DNA from: an uncultured Chloroflexota bacterium
Lineage (GTDB): Bacteria; Chloroflexota; Dehalococcoidia; UBA3495
Length of the DNA stretch: 13,790 nucleotides
Assembly (NCBI GenBank): GCA_913031095.1
Contig: CAJWGH010000006.1
Span: 1 to 13,790 of the forward strand
Direction of reading: 5' to 3'
The position numbers and the translations under genes are program-made. Below the pieces are notes generated by a model that worked only from the letters and a program-made list of their open reading frames with translations, did not search any database and had not been told where the DNA came from. Below, one piece after another: positions 1-7,098 of the stretch. How positions within the stretch are numbered: position 1 is the stretch's first letter; each line of letters starts with the position of its first letter.

Positions 1-420
1 AACTTCAGTTGCAGCGGGCTCCATACGTTGGGGGGCCGTTGATCCCATGAACGAATAATGCCAATCCGCGACAGACCCGATTTCTTCCAACCCGGTAAGA
101 GCCCTAAGGTGATCTAAGGGAAAGCAAACATTTACATCCTGCTGGTAAGCACTGCGATCAAAGTTCGTGCTCGAGTGTGTCATCGCCAGGTCTTTATAGT
201 CGATATCGCCTGGTACGACGCGGTAATCCCCTTCATGACCTGCGAATGGCCGGTCATCGAATCGATGAATCGCAGCCGTCGTTACGATCGCAACCCTTGC
301 ATCTTTCAGCTTTGGGGCTTGAACCCAAGGAGTCTGTTCGAAGGGTGCAGAATACCTTCCATTCAACCGCTCTTTCAGAGTTGCCTGTTCATTCGGATGT
401 ATATCTTCCCAACGGACCAT
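1..420 (-). CDS. GrdB/PrdB-like reductase component B family protein, 3'-truncated by window edge
   Basis: Reading the minus strand from an ATG at 418-420 gives 140 codons without a stop to the left edge; an in-frame TGA lies 13 codons upstream with no other start between, so the start is well fixed. A weak AAGG ribosome site precedes it. The protein reads like the N-terminal part of the glycine/sarcosine/betaine/D-proline reductase component B family: APKLKDARVAIVTT (residues 35-48), RPF near 57, DYRVVPGD near 65-72, a T-H...FDRS stretch near 81-90, NVCFPLDHLRAL near 97-108, and HYSFMG at 121-126. In the clostridial enzymes the selenocysteine or cysteine centre lies further along, so it is not visible here. 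Many short aerobic homologues have no known function, and true reductase activity is unproven. Family call fairly sure from motif memory; role unknown. It is divergent from the Gal80-like gene. Confidence 0.8.
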   Translation of the reverse strand, partial: MVRWEDIHPNEQATLKERLNGRYSAPFEQTPWVQAPKLKDARVAIVTTAAIHRFDDRPFAGHEGDYRVVPGDIDYKDLAMTHSSTNFDRSAYQQDVNVCFPLDHLRALTGLEEIGSVADWHYSFMGSTAPQRMEPAATEV

Positions 421-528
421 TGTTATGCCTTGCGATTGAGCATGATGTCGGTGAACTCAACGCGGAGAGTGTACACCAAATAAATGCCGCCACCACTTTG
501 TTCGTGGAGCAGTTCCTGGGCCGGAAAT

Positions 529-558
529 TTGTGTGCAGGCAACCCCATTGGCTATAGT
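529..558 (+). promoter_or_regulatory. Weak candidate promoter for the Gal80-like gene
   Basis: TTGTGT at 529-534 and TATAGT at 553-558 are separated by 18 bases. A start site near 565 would give a leader of about 25 bases ending in the AGGAGA ribosome site at 575-580. The -35 match is poor, so this is only a candidate. It lies in the 169-base spacer between divergent genes. No convincing promoter was seen for the leftward gene. Confidence 0.3.
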
Positions 559-589
559 GTGACGACTTGATCTTAGGAGAACGCGCACC

Positions 590-1687
590 ATGGCAGACAA
601 GATTCGCCTGGGATTTGTGGGAGCTAACGTCAACTCGACCTGGTCCTCGCAGTCGCACTATCCGGCTTTATTAGCTAGTCCCGACGTCGAGCTTACAGCG
701 GTTTGCACCTCTAGACCTGAGAGCGCGGAAGAGGCGCGCCAAGTATTCGGAGCAAAGCTCGCTTTCCACGACTTCAGAGAGATGGTTGTTTCCTCGGAGA
801 TTGACGCGGTGGCCGTGGTCGTGCGTGTACCGTTGCACTACGACCCGACTAAGGTTGCTATTGAAGCCGGAAAGCACGTTTATACCGAGTGGCCTTTGGG
901 CCGGACTACCGCCGAAGCCGAAGAACTGGCGAAACTAGCCAATGCGAAAGGAATCCAGACGGCTGTTGGTCTGCAATCTCGAGTCAGCCCGGCATTGCTT
1001 TACATCAAGGACCTGATTGACAGCGGGTATGTGGGCGAAGTGCTGTCCTGCCACGTCACGACGATGCGCGATGGTGCTTTACAGCGCCCTTCTAGCCGAA
1101 ATTGGAACCTCGATATCAGCCAAGGCGCCAACACTCTGACCATCGCTAACGGCCACGTTATTGATGCCTTGCGCATGGTGTTGGGTGATTTCAAGCGAGT
1201 GGCTTGCATGGTGACGACTCAGATCAATCCAATCTACGAGACCGATACCGAGAAATCAGTAGAACCTTCGTCCCCGGACAACGTGCGGGTCTCCGGCCAG
1301 TTGGAGCGCGGTGCAGCGGTGTCGGTACACGTTGGGGCGGTCCCTTGGGCTGGGACTGGGTATCGGATGGAGATCTATGGGCGGGAAGGTACACTGGTCA
1401 CCACTGGGAGCGTGTCCTCTCAACGTGGGGAGATGTTGCGTGTGCAAGGTGCACAAGGCAGCCAAGAGCTGATGGACCTGACCATACCCGATCGCTTCGT
1501 GTATGTCCCTGACGACTTCCCTCAAGGCGACCCTTTCAATGTCGGACAGATGTATGCCCTCTTCGCCGAAGCCATCCGTACCGGGCAGAACCGCCTTCCG
1601 ACATTCGACGACGCGGTTGATCTTCACCGCTTTCTTGATACGATCAAGCGGGCGTCGGATACGGGCCAAGAGCAACTTGTCTCCTGA
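590..1687 (+). CDS. Gfo/Idh/MocA-family protein, Gal80-like branch with EWP in place of EKP
   Basis: A 365-residue protein with an N-terminal NAD(P)-binding Rossmann fold and a C-terminal Gfo/Idh/MocA alpha/beta domain. The dinucleotide loop is GFVGANV (8-14) rather than the usual GxGxxG. HYPALL (23-28), KVAIEAGKHVYTEWPLG (88-104), LQSRVSPA (129-136) and ANGHVID (186-192) match the pattern I know from yeast Gal80 and its bacterial relatives better than that of classical sugar dehydrogenases. In classical members the Lys of the EKP motif is catalytic. Here that position is Trp101, so ordinary dehydrogenase chemistry is doubtful; it may be a divergent oxidoreductase or a ligand-sensing protein. 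The start is an ATG with AGGAGA at 575-580. It stands alone between a divergent gene and a 430-base spacer. Family sure, reaction and substrate unknown. Confidence 0.88.
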   Translation: MADKIRLGFVGANVNSTWSSQSHYPALLASPDVELTAVCTSRPESAEEARQVFGAKLAFHDFREMVVSSEIDAVAVVVRVPLHYDPTKVAIEAGKHVYTEWPLGRTTAEAEELAKLANAKGIQTAVGLQSRVSPALLYIKDLIDSGYVGEVLSCHVTTMRDGALQRPSSRNWNLDISQGANTLTIANGHVIDALRMVLGDFKRVACMVTTQINPIYETDTEKSVEPSSPDNVRVSGQLERGAAVSVHVGAVPWAGTGYRMEIYGREGTLVTTGSVSSQRGEMLRVQGAQGSQELMDLTIPDRFVYVPDDFPQGDPFNVGQMYALFAEAIRTGQNRLPTFDDAVDLHRFLDTIKRASDTGQEQLVS

Positions 1688-1873
1688 ATAGGGGCATCGC
1701 CAAGACGGAAGTCGATCAGTGTCTCAGCAAATTGGCCCGGTGGATGACTTTCATTTAGATCAAGATGTTTTACTAGATATAAATCCCTAGGCCGCGGGTG
1801 TCCACTAGCCGCTACGACCGCCATCAGGAGATGCTGAACAAGTGGTCCTGGCGGAAGACTAGGTCCTTCAGAG

Positions 1874-1932
1874 GGTTTGAGTGGCCCAACACCAATCCCG
1901 CAGAAGCGGGCTAGGAGTGATGGGCTCAAACC
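1874..1932. repeat. Nested inverted repeat / structured hairpin of about 59 bases
   Basis: GGTTTGAG (1874-1881) is exactly complementary to CTCAAACC (1925-1932). After a three-base bulge the stem continues as CCCA (1885-1888) with TGGG (1921-1924), then CAC (1890-1892) with GTG (1917-1919). A perfect inner hairpin CCCGC-AGAA-GCGGG sits at 1897-1910. In all about 20 pairs are nested. No T-run follows on either strand, so it is not a canonical intrinsic terminator. It could be a small structured RNA, a processing or stabilising element, or a remnant of a mobile element. Pairing is seen directly; function is unknown. Confidence 0.55.
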
Positions 1933-2011
1933 AGCACATATCCTGGCCATCGATTCTAATGCCCAGATACACCCAAAAGCTTCACCTTCCAATTCCTACC
2001 GCTTCTACTGA

Positions 2012-2041
2012 TTAACAGAACTGCTTCTTTCCCTGTATAAT
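2012..2041 (+). promoter_or_regulatory. Near-consensus sigma-70-type promoter of the CoA-transferase operon
   Basis: TTAACA at 2012-2017 matches five of six bases of the -35 consensus and TATAAT at 2036-2041 is a perfect -10 box, with an 18-base spacer. It is correctly oriented, and the predicted start near 2047-2049 gives a leader of about 70 bases before the GTG start at 2118. It is the best promoter match I found in the window and probably drives the six-gene plus-strand run. Confidence 0.65.
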
Positions 2042-2066
2042 CCTTAGCCGATTGAAACCGCTAAGG
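2042..2066. promoter_or_regulatory. Inverted repeat over the predicted transcription start, candidate operator
   Basis: CCTTAGC (2042-2048) and GCTAAGG (2060-2066) are perfect inverted 7-base arms separated by 11 bases, starting directly after the -10 box. An inverted repeat in this place would suit binding of a dimeric repressor that blocks transcription. No regulator gene with a recognisable DNA-binding domain lies in the window, so the protein that would bind is unknown. Confidence 0.4.
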
Positions 2067-2087
2067 CCCGATCAGCGGATGGTTTTT
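2055..2087 (+). terminator. Terminator-like leader hairpin, possible attenuator
   Basis: CCGCT (2058-2062) pairs with AGCGG (2074-2078) across an 11-base loop, and AAA (2055-2057) can pair with part of the T5 run at 2083-2087. The hairpin lies a few bases inside the predicted transcript of the CoA-transferase operon and overlaps the right arm of the neighbouring inverted repeat, so the two structures exclude each other in a read-through RNA. The stem is short and the T-run starts five bases after it, so termination would be weak. Confidence 0.3.
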
Positions 2088-2117
2088 CTCTGAATACGAA
2101 CACTCCGGAGTATATCT

Positions 2118-3314
2118 GTGACTTTTTCGCTGCTCAAAGGTCTACGCGTAGTGGAACTGGGAGAGTCGGTATCTGCCCCCTACTGCACCAAACTCCTGGC
2201 CGACATGGGGGCCGAAGTTGTGAAGATAGAACGGCCCGGTGTAGGAGACCAGGCCCGGGAATACGGACCGTTCCTCAATGATCAGCCCCACCACGAACGA
2301 AGCGGCTTGTTTCTCTACCTAAACTCCAACAAACAGGGGATCACCCTGGACCTGGATACGCCTACTGGTCAGGAGATACTAGGCGAATTGTTGGCCAAGT
2401 CGCAGGTATTCGTCCACAACCTGCACCCCACTGAAATGGACCGACTGGAGGTTGACTACGAGGCCCTTCGGACTCACAACGACCAGCTCGTCATGGCGTC
2501 GATAACCCCCTTTGGATTGACCGGACCGTACCGCAATTACAAAGCCTATGACATAAACTTGGCCGCCGCCGGGGGTATTTGTGAAGGTCTTGGCAGCCCC
2601 GACAAAGAACCGTTGACCTTCGGCACCCCAGAAGTCGGATACTTTGCTGCCATGGCAGCGGCGTCTTCTGTCGTCATAGCCTTATTGGCGGGCCAAGGAC
2701 AGCACATCGATATCGCAGAAGTAGAGTCCATGGCTGGCATCTACAACGGCCCTGAAGCGCTGATGGCTGTCTACCAGTGGCGCATGACCAGGAGGACCGG
2801 CCACCATGCTCTGGACTTCCCTTACCCTAACTGTATCCTTAGGTGTAAGGACGGTTACATCTTTGTCGGCTCTCCGGAAGGGAGGCAGTGGCGCGCATTG
2901 CTAGAGGTGATGGGCGGGCCTGAATGGGCTAAAGAGGGCCGTTTCCGGAACCGGACGGCTATGAACAATGAACACGCCGACGAGGTCGACGGGTACATGG
3001 AAGAGTGGCTGTTACAGCATACCAAGGCGGAACTCCTGGTCCTAGCGCTCGAGCACCGCATCCCTCTTGCCCCAGTGCGTGATTTCAAAGAGGTCCGGAA
3101 CGACGAGAGTCTGGCTGACCAATTCGCGGCCATCTATCGTCCTGATACCGGGCCGGTCTCCTTCGCTGGGCCGCCATACAGCCTTTATCCCCAAGAAACA
3201 ACTCCACCTAGCCCTGCTCCTCTGCTGGGGCAGCACAACTCTGATATCTACTGCGACCGGTTGGGCTATTCCAAAGAGGAACTCGTCAAGCTCTATCAGA
3301 CAGGAATAATTTAA
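2118..3314 (+). CDS. CaiB/BaiF family III CoA-transferase, A-type subunit 1 (no catalytic Asp)
   Basis: A 398-residue family III CoA-transferase; such enzymes move CoA between carboxylic acids through an aspartyl-CoA anhydride. The N-terminal signature is clear: GLRVVELG (8-15), SAPYCTKLLADMGAEVVKIE (19-38), then ASITPFGLTGPY (127-138) and the C-terminal PLLGQHN (368-374). The start is GTG with CCGGAG at 2105-2110, seven bases upstream. Before the GQGQ motif (192-195), where active members such as formyl-CoA transferase carry the catalytic Asp, this protein reads GTPEVGYFA (169-177): a Glu or Gly falls there depending on a small gap, and no Asp lies within several residues. It ends in GII and resembles the third transferase gene more than its neighbour. 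It probably forms a heteromer with the next gene, three bases downstream. Family sure; substrate unknown. Confidence 0.9.
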   Translation: MTFSLLKGLRVVELGESVSAPYCTKLLADMGAEVVKIERPGVGDQAREYGPFLNDQPHHERSGLFLYLNSNKQGITLDLDTPTGQEILGELLAKSQVFVHNLHPTEMDRLEVDYEALRTHNDQLVMASITPFGLTGPYRNYKAYDINLAAAGGICEGLGSPDKEPLTFGTPEVGYFAAMAAASSVVIALLAGQGQHIDIAEVESMAGIYNGPEALMAVYQWRMTRRTGHHALDFPYPNCILRCKDGYIFVGSPEGRQWRALLEVMGGPEWAKEGRFRNRTAMNNEHADEVDGYMEEWLLQHTKAELLVLALEHRIPLAPVRDFKEVRNDESLADQFAAIYRPDTGPVSFAGPPYSLYPQETTPPSPAPLLGQHNSDIYCDRLGYSKEELVKLYQTGII

Positions 3315-3317
3315 GCG

Positions 3318-4553
3318 ATGAGTCAAAACAACCCAAACCTAATAGCCGGCCCGCTCGAAAGATATCGTGTATTGGATTTCGGATGGGTTTTGGCAGGAGC
3401 GCTGCCCGGCATGATTCTGGCTGACATGGGCGCGGAGGTCATCAAGGTTGAGACCCGACAGCGCATGGACTACATGCGCTTGGGGCGACCCATAATAGGC
3501 GACGAACCAGACCCAGAACAGCATCCTTTGTTCCATAACGTGAACCGTGGAAAACTCAGCATAGCCGTGAACACCACCAAACCAGAAGCTATCGATCTGA
3601 TCAAAGGGCTGGTGTCCCACTGTGACGTGGTGGTGGAGAATTTCTCCCCGGGGGTAATGGACCGCCTGGGTTTGGGTTATGACGTCCTCTCTGGCATCAA
3701 ATCAGACATTATCATGGCATCTATATCTTCCAATGGACAGACGGGGCCACTACGTGACCTACGCGCTTATGCCCCGTCCATCGGGGCGTTATCCGGCCTT
3801 GACAGCACCATGGGCTACGAAGGAGAAAGGCCACTGGGATTGAAACACGCTTATGCGGATATTGCGGGGGCACTCCATTCGGTCTTCGCTATCGTGTCGG
3901 CCCTGCATCAGAGAGAGCGAACCCGCCAGGGCCAATACATCGACGTTTCTATGCTCCGGGCGACAGTCGCAACGATGGGCGTAGGCCTGATGGAATACGA
4001 ATTGACGGGCAATGTAATGGCCCCCAAAGGCAACTACGATCCAGTGATGGCGCCTTATGGCAACTACCCGAGCCAGGGCGATGACGCCTGGGTGTCAATC
4101 GCCGTCCGCACTGAAGAGGAATGGCAGGGTCTCAAGACGGCTATGGGCAAACCGGCTTGGTGCGAGGAAACTCCATTTGAAAGCCGGTATTCCCGTCAGG
4201 AGAACCGCCGGGAACTGGACGAAAATCTGGCAACATGGACCCGGGCACGGACCGCTGAGGATATAACGGAGCAACTTCAAGCCAATGGAGTTGCTGCGCT
4301 CCCGGTGATGGGTGCGGAGGACCGTCTGTTCAACCCACACTTCAAAGACAGGGGCCTTTATTCGGATATAGAACACCCTTCATTGGGGACCGAACCCATC
4401 TACAACATTATGTGGAACCTGGAACAAACACCACCCTCCATCAGGAGGCATGCACCATTGTTAGGGGAGCACAACCAGCAGATATTCGGAGGCCTTCTGG
4501 GTATGGGAAAAGAGGATGTCGCACGACTGGAAGAAGACCAGGTTCTCTGGTAA
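3318..4553 (+). CDS. CaiB/BaiF family III CoA-transferase, B-type subunit 1 (catalytic Asp present)
   Basis: A 411-residue family III CoA-transferase. Landmarks are YRVLDFGWVLAGALPGMILA (16-35), MGAEVIKVE (37-45), VVENFSPGVMDRLGLGYD (105-122), ASISSNGQTGP (134-144) and PLLGEHN (about 390-396). Asp181 in AYADIAG aligns without gaps with the catalytic Asp of formyl-CoA transferase, counted back from the RQGQ motif, so this subunit should be able to form the aspartyl-CoA intermediate. It ends in DQVLW, a tail shared with the fourth transferase. The ATG lies three bases after the preceding stop, with only a distant AGGA upstream, so translational coupling is likely. Together with the preceding gene it looks like one heteromeric enzyme, comparable in layout to two-subunit family III enzymes such as BbsEF or SmtAB. 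Acid substrate unknown. Confidence 0.9.
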   Translation: MSQNNPNLIAGPLERYRVLDFGWVLAGALPGMILADMGAEVIKVETRQRMDYMRLGRPIIGDEPDPEQHPLFHNVNRGKLSIAVNTTKPEAIDLIKGLVSHCDVVVENFSPGVMDRLGLGYDVLSGIKSDIIMASISSNGQTGPLRDLRAYAPSIGALSGLDSTMGYEGERPLGLKHAYADIAGALHSVFAIVSALHQRERTRQGQYIDVSMLRATVATMGVGLMEYELTGNVMAPKGNYDPVMAPYGNYPSQGDDAWVSIAVRTEEEWQGLKTAMGKPAWCEETPFESRYSRQENRRELDENLATWTRARTAEDITEQLQANGVAALPVMGAEDRLFNPHFKDRGLYSDIEHPSLGTEPIYNIMWNLEQTPPSIRRHAPLLGEHNQQIFGGLLGMGKEDVARLEEDQVLW

Positions 4554-4590
4554 CGTACCATGCAATTGTCAACTCATAGCTGATACGTTC

Positions 4591-4602
4591 GAGGTAGAAA
4601 TG
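4591..4602 (+). promoter_or_regulatory. Ribosome binding site and start codon fixing the dehydratase start
   Basis: GAGG at 4591-4594 lies five bases before the ATG at 4600. The open frame extends back to an ATG at 4516, but that start would overlap the previous gene by 38 bases, add 28 residues without family likeness and has no ribosome site. The 4600 start is preferred. Confidence 0.65.
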
Positions 4603-5832
4603 GCACAACAAGATGAACAAGAACGGGTCACTCAGACCTTACCGGAGGTAGAGGGGATCACGCCCAAGATGATCTCCGATGCGAAGGCGATGATTGGGAC
4701 CCGCCTTCGCACCGAGAACTTCATCCGGGACGCGTCTATGGGAGCCATGCTCAACTTTGTGAATGGCATAGGCGACAGTAACCCGATATTCCGCGACCAA
4801 GAGTACGCTTCCTATTCGAAATACGGGTCCGTCATCGGTCACCCTTGCGCGCCCTTCATGAGGCACTGGTCCGGCCGGACTCGTTGGGGCCTCCCCGGTA
4901 TCCACGGTTTCTTCGCTGGTACTGACTGGGAATTCTTCCGGCATCTCCGCCCCGGCGACGCCATCAACGCCATAGAACGAGTGCTGGACGTCCAGGAGAA
5001 GCACAGCGAATACTCGGGCACATTAGTGATCCAGTTCGTAGAGACGATCTACACCAACCAACGCGACGATATGATTGCCAGGGTTGTTGGATGGTGCACC
5101 CGGCATCAGCGCCGTGCCGCCCGCGAACAGGCCAAGTATTCTGAAGTTCCCAAGCGCCACGAGTACACACCACAAGAGCTGGAGGAGATTGACGAACTGG
5201 TCCTCAACGAAAAGGCTAGGGGAGGCATTACCCGGTATTACGAAGACACTCATATCGGCGACGATATAGACACGGTCCTCCGCGGGCCACTTTCACTGCA
5301 AGATATGACCGCGTTCTTAGTTGGTACCGGACGTTCGAGTGCCCATGGAGTACTGCTCCGCGAGGCCCTGCGCCATCCGAACCACTTCTTCCGTAATCCG
5401 GAGGCCGGCGGCGGTCTTGAGTATACTGGAATCGGTCACTTGAGAGATTCTGTAGCCGAGGCTGTGGGTGTGCCTGGTGCCTACGATTATGGCCCCCAGA
5501 GAGTATCCTGGATGGGAACATTGGTCACCAACTGGATGGGAGATGACGCGTTCATCAAGCGGCTTCGCGTGGAATGCCGCCGTTTCAACGTCTATGGAGA
5601 TACTCAGTACCTGAAGGGAAAAGTTGTCGGCAAGCACATCGACAATGGTTCCCCGCTGGTCGACCTAGAGATCTGGGCCGAGAACCAACGGGGTGAGATA
5701 ACTGCGCCCGGACAGGCCACCGTGTTGCTGCCATCCCGCGACCCACGCGTGCCTTGGTTCACCGACGGTAGCGAACTCCAACTACGCTCGGTTGGGCATA
5801 GTGAGGGCATGCCGCCTATCCTTCCCCAGTGA
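4600..5832 (+). CDS. MaoC/FAS1-type double-hotdog acyl-CoA dehydratase/hydratase-like protein
   Basis: A 410-residue protein that reads as two hotdog domains, the arrangement of FAS1-like/MaoC dehydratases acting on acyl-CoA thioesters. The N-terminal domain (about 35-175) has GDSNPIFRD (58-66), where canonical hydratases have GDxNPLHxD, so its His is Phe; it is probably structural, as is usual for the first hotdog in such fusions. The C-terminal domain (about 215-385) has IGHLRDSVAEAVGVPGAYDYG (278-298), with His280 as candidate catalytic residue, followed by GPQRVSWMGTLVTNWMGDD (298-316) and GDTQYLKGKVVGK (333-345), typical of this subfamily. It lies between two CoA-transferase pairs, which supports hydration or dehydration of the CoA ester they make. 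Direction and substrate are unknown. Confidence 0.85.
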   Translation: MAQQDEQERVTQTLPEVEGITPKMISDAKAMIGTRLRTENFIRDASMGAMLNFVNGIGDSNPIFRDQEYASYSKYGSVIGHPCAPFMRHWSGRTRWGLPGIHGFFAGTDWEFFRHLRPGDAINAIERVLDVQEKHSEYSGTLVIQFVETIYTNQRDDMIARVVGWCTRHQRRAAREQAKYSEVPKRHEYTPQELEEIDELVLNEKARGGITRYYEDTHIGDDIDTVLRGPLSLQDMTAFLVGTGRSSAHGVLLREALRHPNHFFRNPEAGGGLEYTGIGHLRDSVAEAVGVPGAYDYGPQRVSWMGTLVTNWMGDDAFIKRLRVECRRFNVYGDTQYLKGKVVGKHIDNGSPLVDLEIWAENQRGEITAPGQATVLLPSRDPRVPWFTDGSELQLRSVGHSEGMPPILPQ

Positions 5833-5877
5833 GCTAAGCAAAATCCGGCAAAGCCCGGACGTCGAATTTAGACATAT

Positions 5878-7098
5878 ATGAGTACGCTTGAAAACGTTGC
5901 CCCCACGGCTTTGGGTGGACTGAAAGTGCTGGAGATATCTAGCATGGTGTCCGCCCCATTCTGTGGCAAACTACTGGCCTCTTTGGGGGCTGAGGTTATC
6001 AAGATAGAGTCGCCGAAGATCGGAGACCCTTCTCGGCGTAGAGGGCCGTTCCCAGATGATGTGCCCCATCTCGAACGGAGCGGGATGTTCCTCTATCTGA
6101 ATACCGGGAAGAAGTCGATTACACTGAATTTGGACGACCAACAAGGGCGGATTATCCTCTGGGAACTGACCACGAGAGTAGATGTCTTAGTCCATGATCT
6201 TGCTCCGTCGCGAGCTACCGAGTTGGGCATCGGACAGGAACGATTGGCCGAAGAACTTCCGGATCTCATAGCCGGGGCGATCACGCCATATGGAAGCACC
6301 GGTCCGTATTCGGAATACCGGGCCAACGACGTCAACATCTTTCACGCTGGAGGAGAGGGCAATCTGCTCCCCAATGGACTGGCTCTAGACGTTTTCCCTG
6401 ACAGGGCCCCACTCGCTGCCGGCAGCAATATGGGCTCTTATCAGGGCGGCCTTTCCGCTGCAGTAGGTCTCTGCGGGGCCATATACGCCAAGTGGGGCGG
6501 GTCTCCCGGTCAATTCGTTGACTGCTCGACGCAAGAAGCCGAATTGACCATCGGCTACATGCCTCTTCAAAGATTGGAATCTGAGGGTGTAGAAGAAGAC
6601 CGCTTTACCCGGTTTTTCCGTGTAGGTGGCGTCATGCCTACCAAGGATGGCCATATTGAGCTCCTGACATTGGAGCCAAGGCAATGGGAGAACCTGGGAC
6701 ATTTTCTCGGCGACCCAGATTGGGCTTCCCCGGAAAAATTCGCCGACCCAACGACCTACGGCGCCGAGATAAACCGGAACCTCAGGGAATGGACTGCCGA
6801 TAAGACTAAAGATTGGCTCTATCACAACGGCCAGGCTGCGGGGGTCCCGTTCGCCCCGTTTTACACGCCGGGAGAGGTGTTCGAGAGCCCTCATCAACGT
6901 GAACGGGGGTTTTTCGTCTCTGTAGAACATCCTGAGGCGGGCACCTACGACTATGCCGGCCCTCCATTTCGTATGACGGAAACCCCTCCGGTCCTCGACC
7001 GGTCTCCATTACTGGGAGAGCACAACTTAGAGTTTCTACAATCCCTCGGCTACACAGCTGAAAAAATAGTTTCATTGGCCCGCTCAGGGGTGATTTAA
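5878..7098 (+). CDS. CaiB/BaiF family III CoA-transferase, A-type subunit 2 (Ser at the catalytic Asp position)
   Basis: A 406-residue family III CoA-transferase, clear paralogue of the first transferase in this operon: residues 14-58 match its residues 8-52 at 27 of 45 positions by hand count (GLKVLEIS, VSAPFCGKLL, GAEVIKIE, RGPF), and both share an ERSGxFLYLN motif, AITPYGSTGPY-type text and a G-V/I-I tail. In an ungapped alignment back from PGQ (210-212) to formyl-CoA transferase the catalytic Asp position is Ser187 (MGSYQGG). The normal aspartyl-CoA mechanism is therefore unlikely for this chain alone. The gene follows the dehydratase after 45 bases, which hold a small hairpin (TCCGG 5844-5848 with CCGGA 5855-5859) and no clear ribosome site. 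Its stop overlaps the next start. Family sure, substrate unknown. Confidence 0.9.
   Translation: MSTLENVAPTALGGLKVLEISSMVSAPFCGKLLASLGAEVIKIESPKIGDPSRRRGPFPDDVPHLERSGMFLYLNTGKKSITLNLDDQQGRIILWELTTRVDVLVHDLAPSRATELGIGQERLAEELPDLIAGAITPYGSTGPYSEYRANDVNIFHAGGEGNLLPNGLALDVFPDRAPLAAGSNMGSYQGGLSAAVGLCGAIYAKWGGSPGQFVDCSTQEAELTIGYMPLQRLESEGVEEDRFTRFFRVGGVMPTKDGHIELLTLEPRQWENLGHFLGDPDWASPEKFADPTTYGAEINRNLREWTADKTKDWLYHNGQAAGVPFAPFYTPGEVFESPHQRERGFFVSVEHPEAGTYDYAGPPFRMTETPPVLDRSPLLGEHNLEFLQSLGYTAEKIVSLARSGVI

Larger units (their letters stand above)
1688..2117. other. 430-base intergenic region with structured elements and promoter, no convincing gene
   Basis: No convincing coding sequence was found on either strand. 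The left half (1688-1870) shows only short protein-like stretches broken by stops: 1743-1787 in one plus frame and 1783-1911 in the next, the latter without a start codon. They could be a decayed gene remnant, but I do not recognise the family. The middle carries a nested hairpin (1874-1932). The right end carries the promoter, an inverted repeat and a leader hairpin for the CoA-transferase operon, annotated separately. No tRNA-like cloverleaf and no transposase remnant were recognised. Confidence 0.6.

Noticed and set aside
175..557. Two overlapping plus-strand open frames
   Set aside because: They are antisense to the GrdB/PrdB-like minus-strand gene, which has clear family motifs, and their own products look like no known family.
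1624..1992. Minus-strand open frame of 122 codons
   Set aside because: It overlaps the end of the Gal80-like gene, has shadow-like composition rich in Leu, Pro and Gly, and no recognised motif or ribosome site.
1688..2117. tRNA, CRISPR array or insertion sequence in the long spacer
   Set aside because: No T-loop consensus, no spaced repeat series, and no recognisable transposase sequence were seen.
4516..4599. Longer start for the dehydratase gene
   Set aside because: It would overlap the previous gene by 38 bases, lacks a ribosome site, and adds residues without family likeness; the ATG at 4600 has GAGG.
5844..5859. Hairpin TCCGG/CCGGA in the 45-base gap before A2, as a terminator
   Set aside because: Only five pairs and no T-run; the gene order and direction favour read-through.
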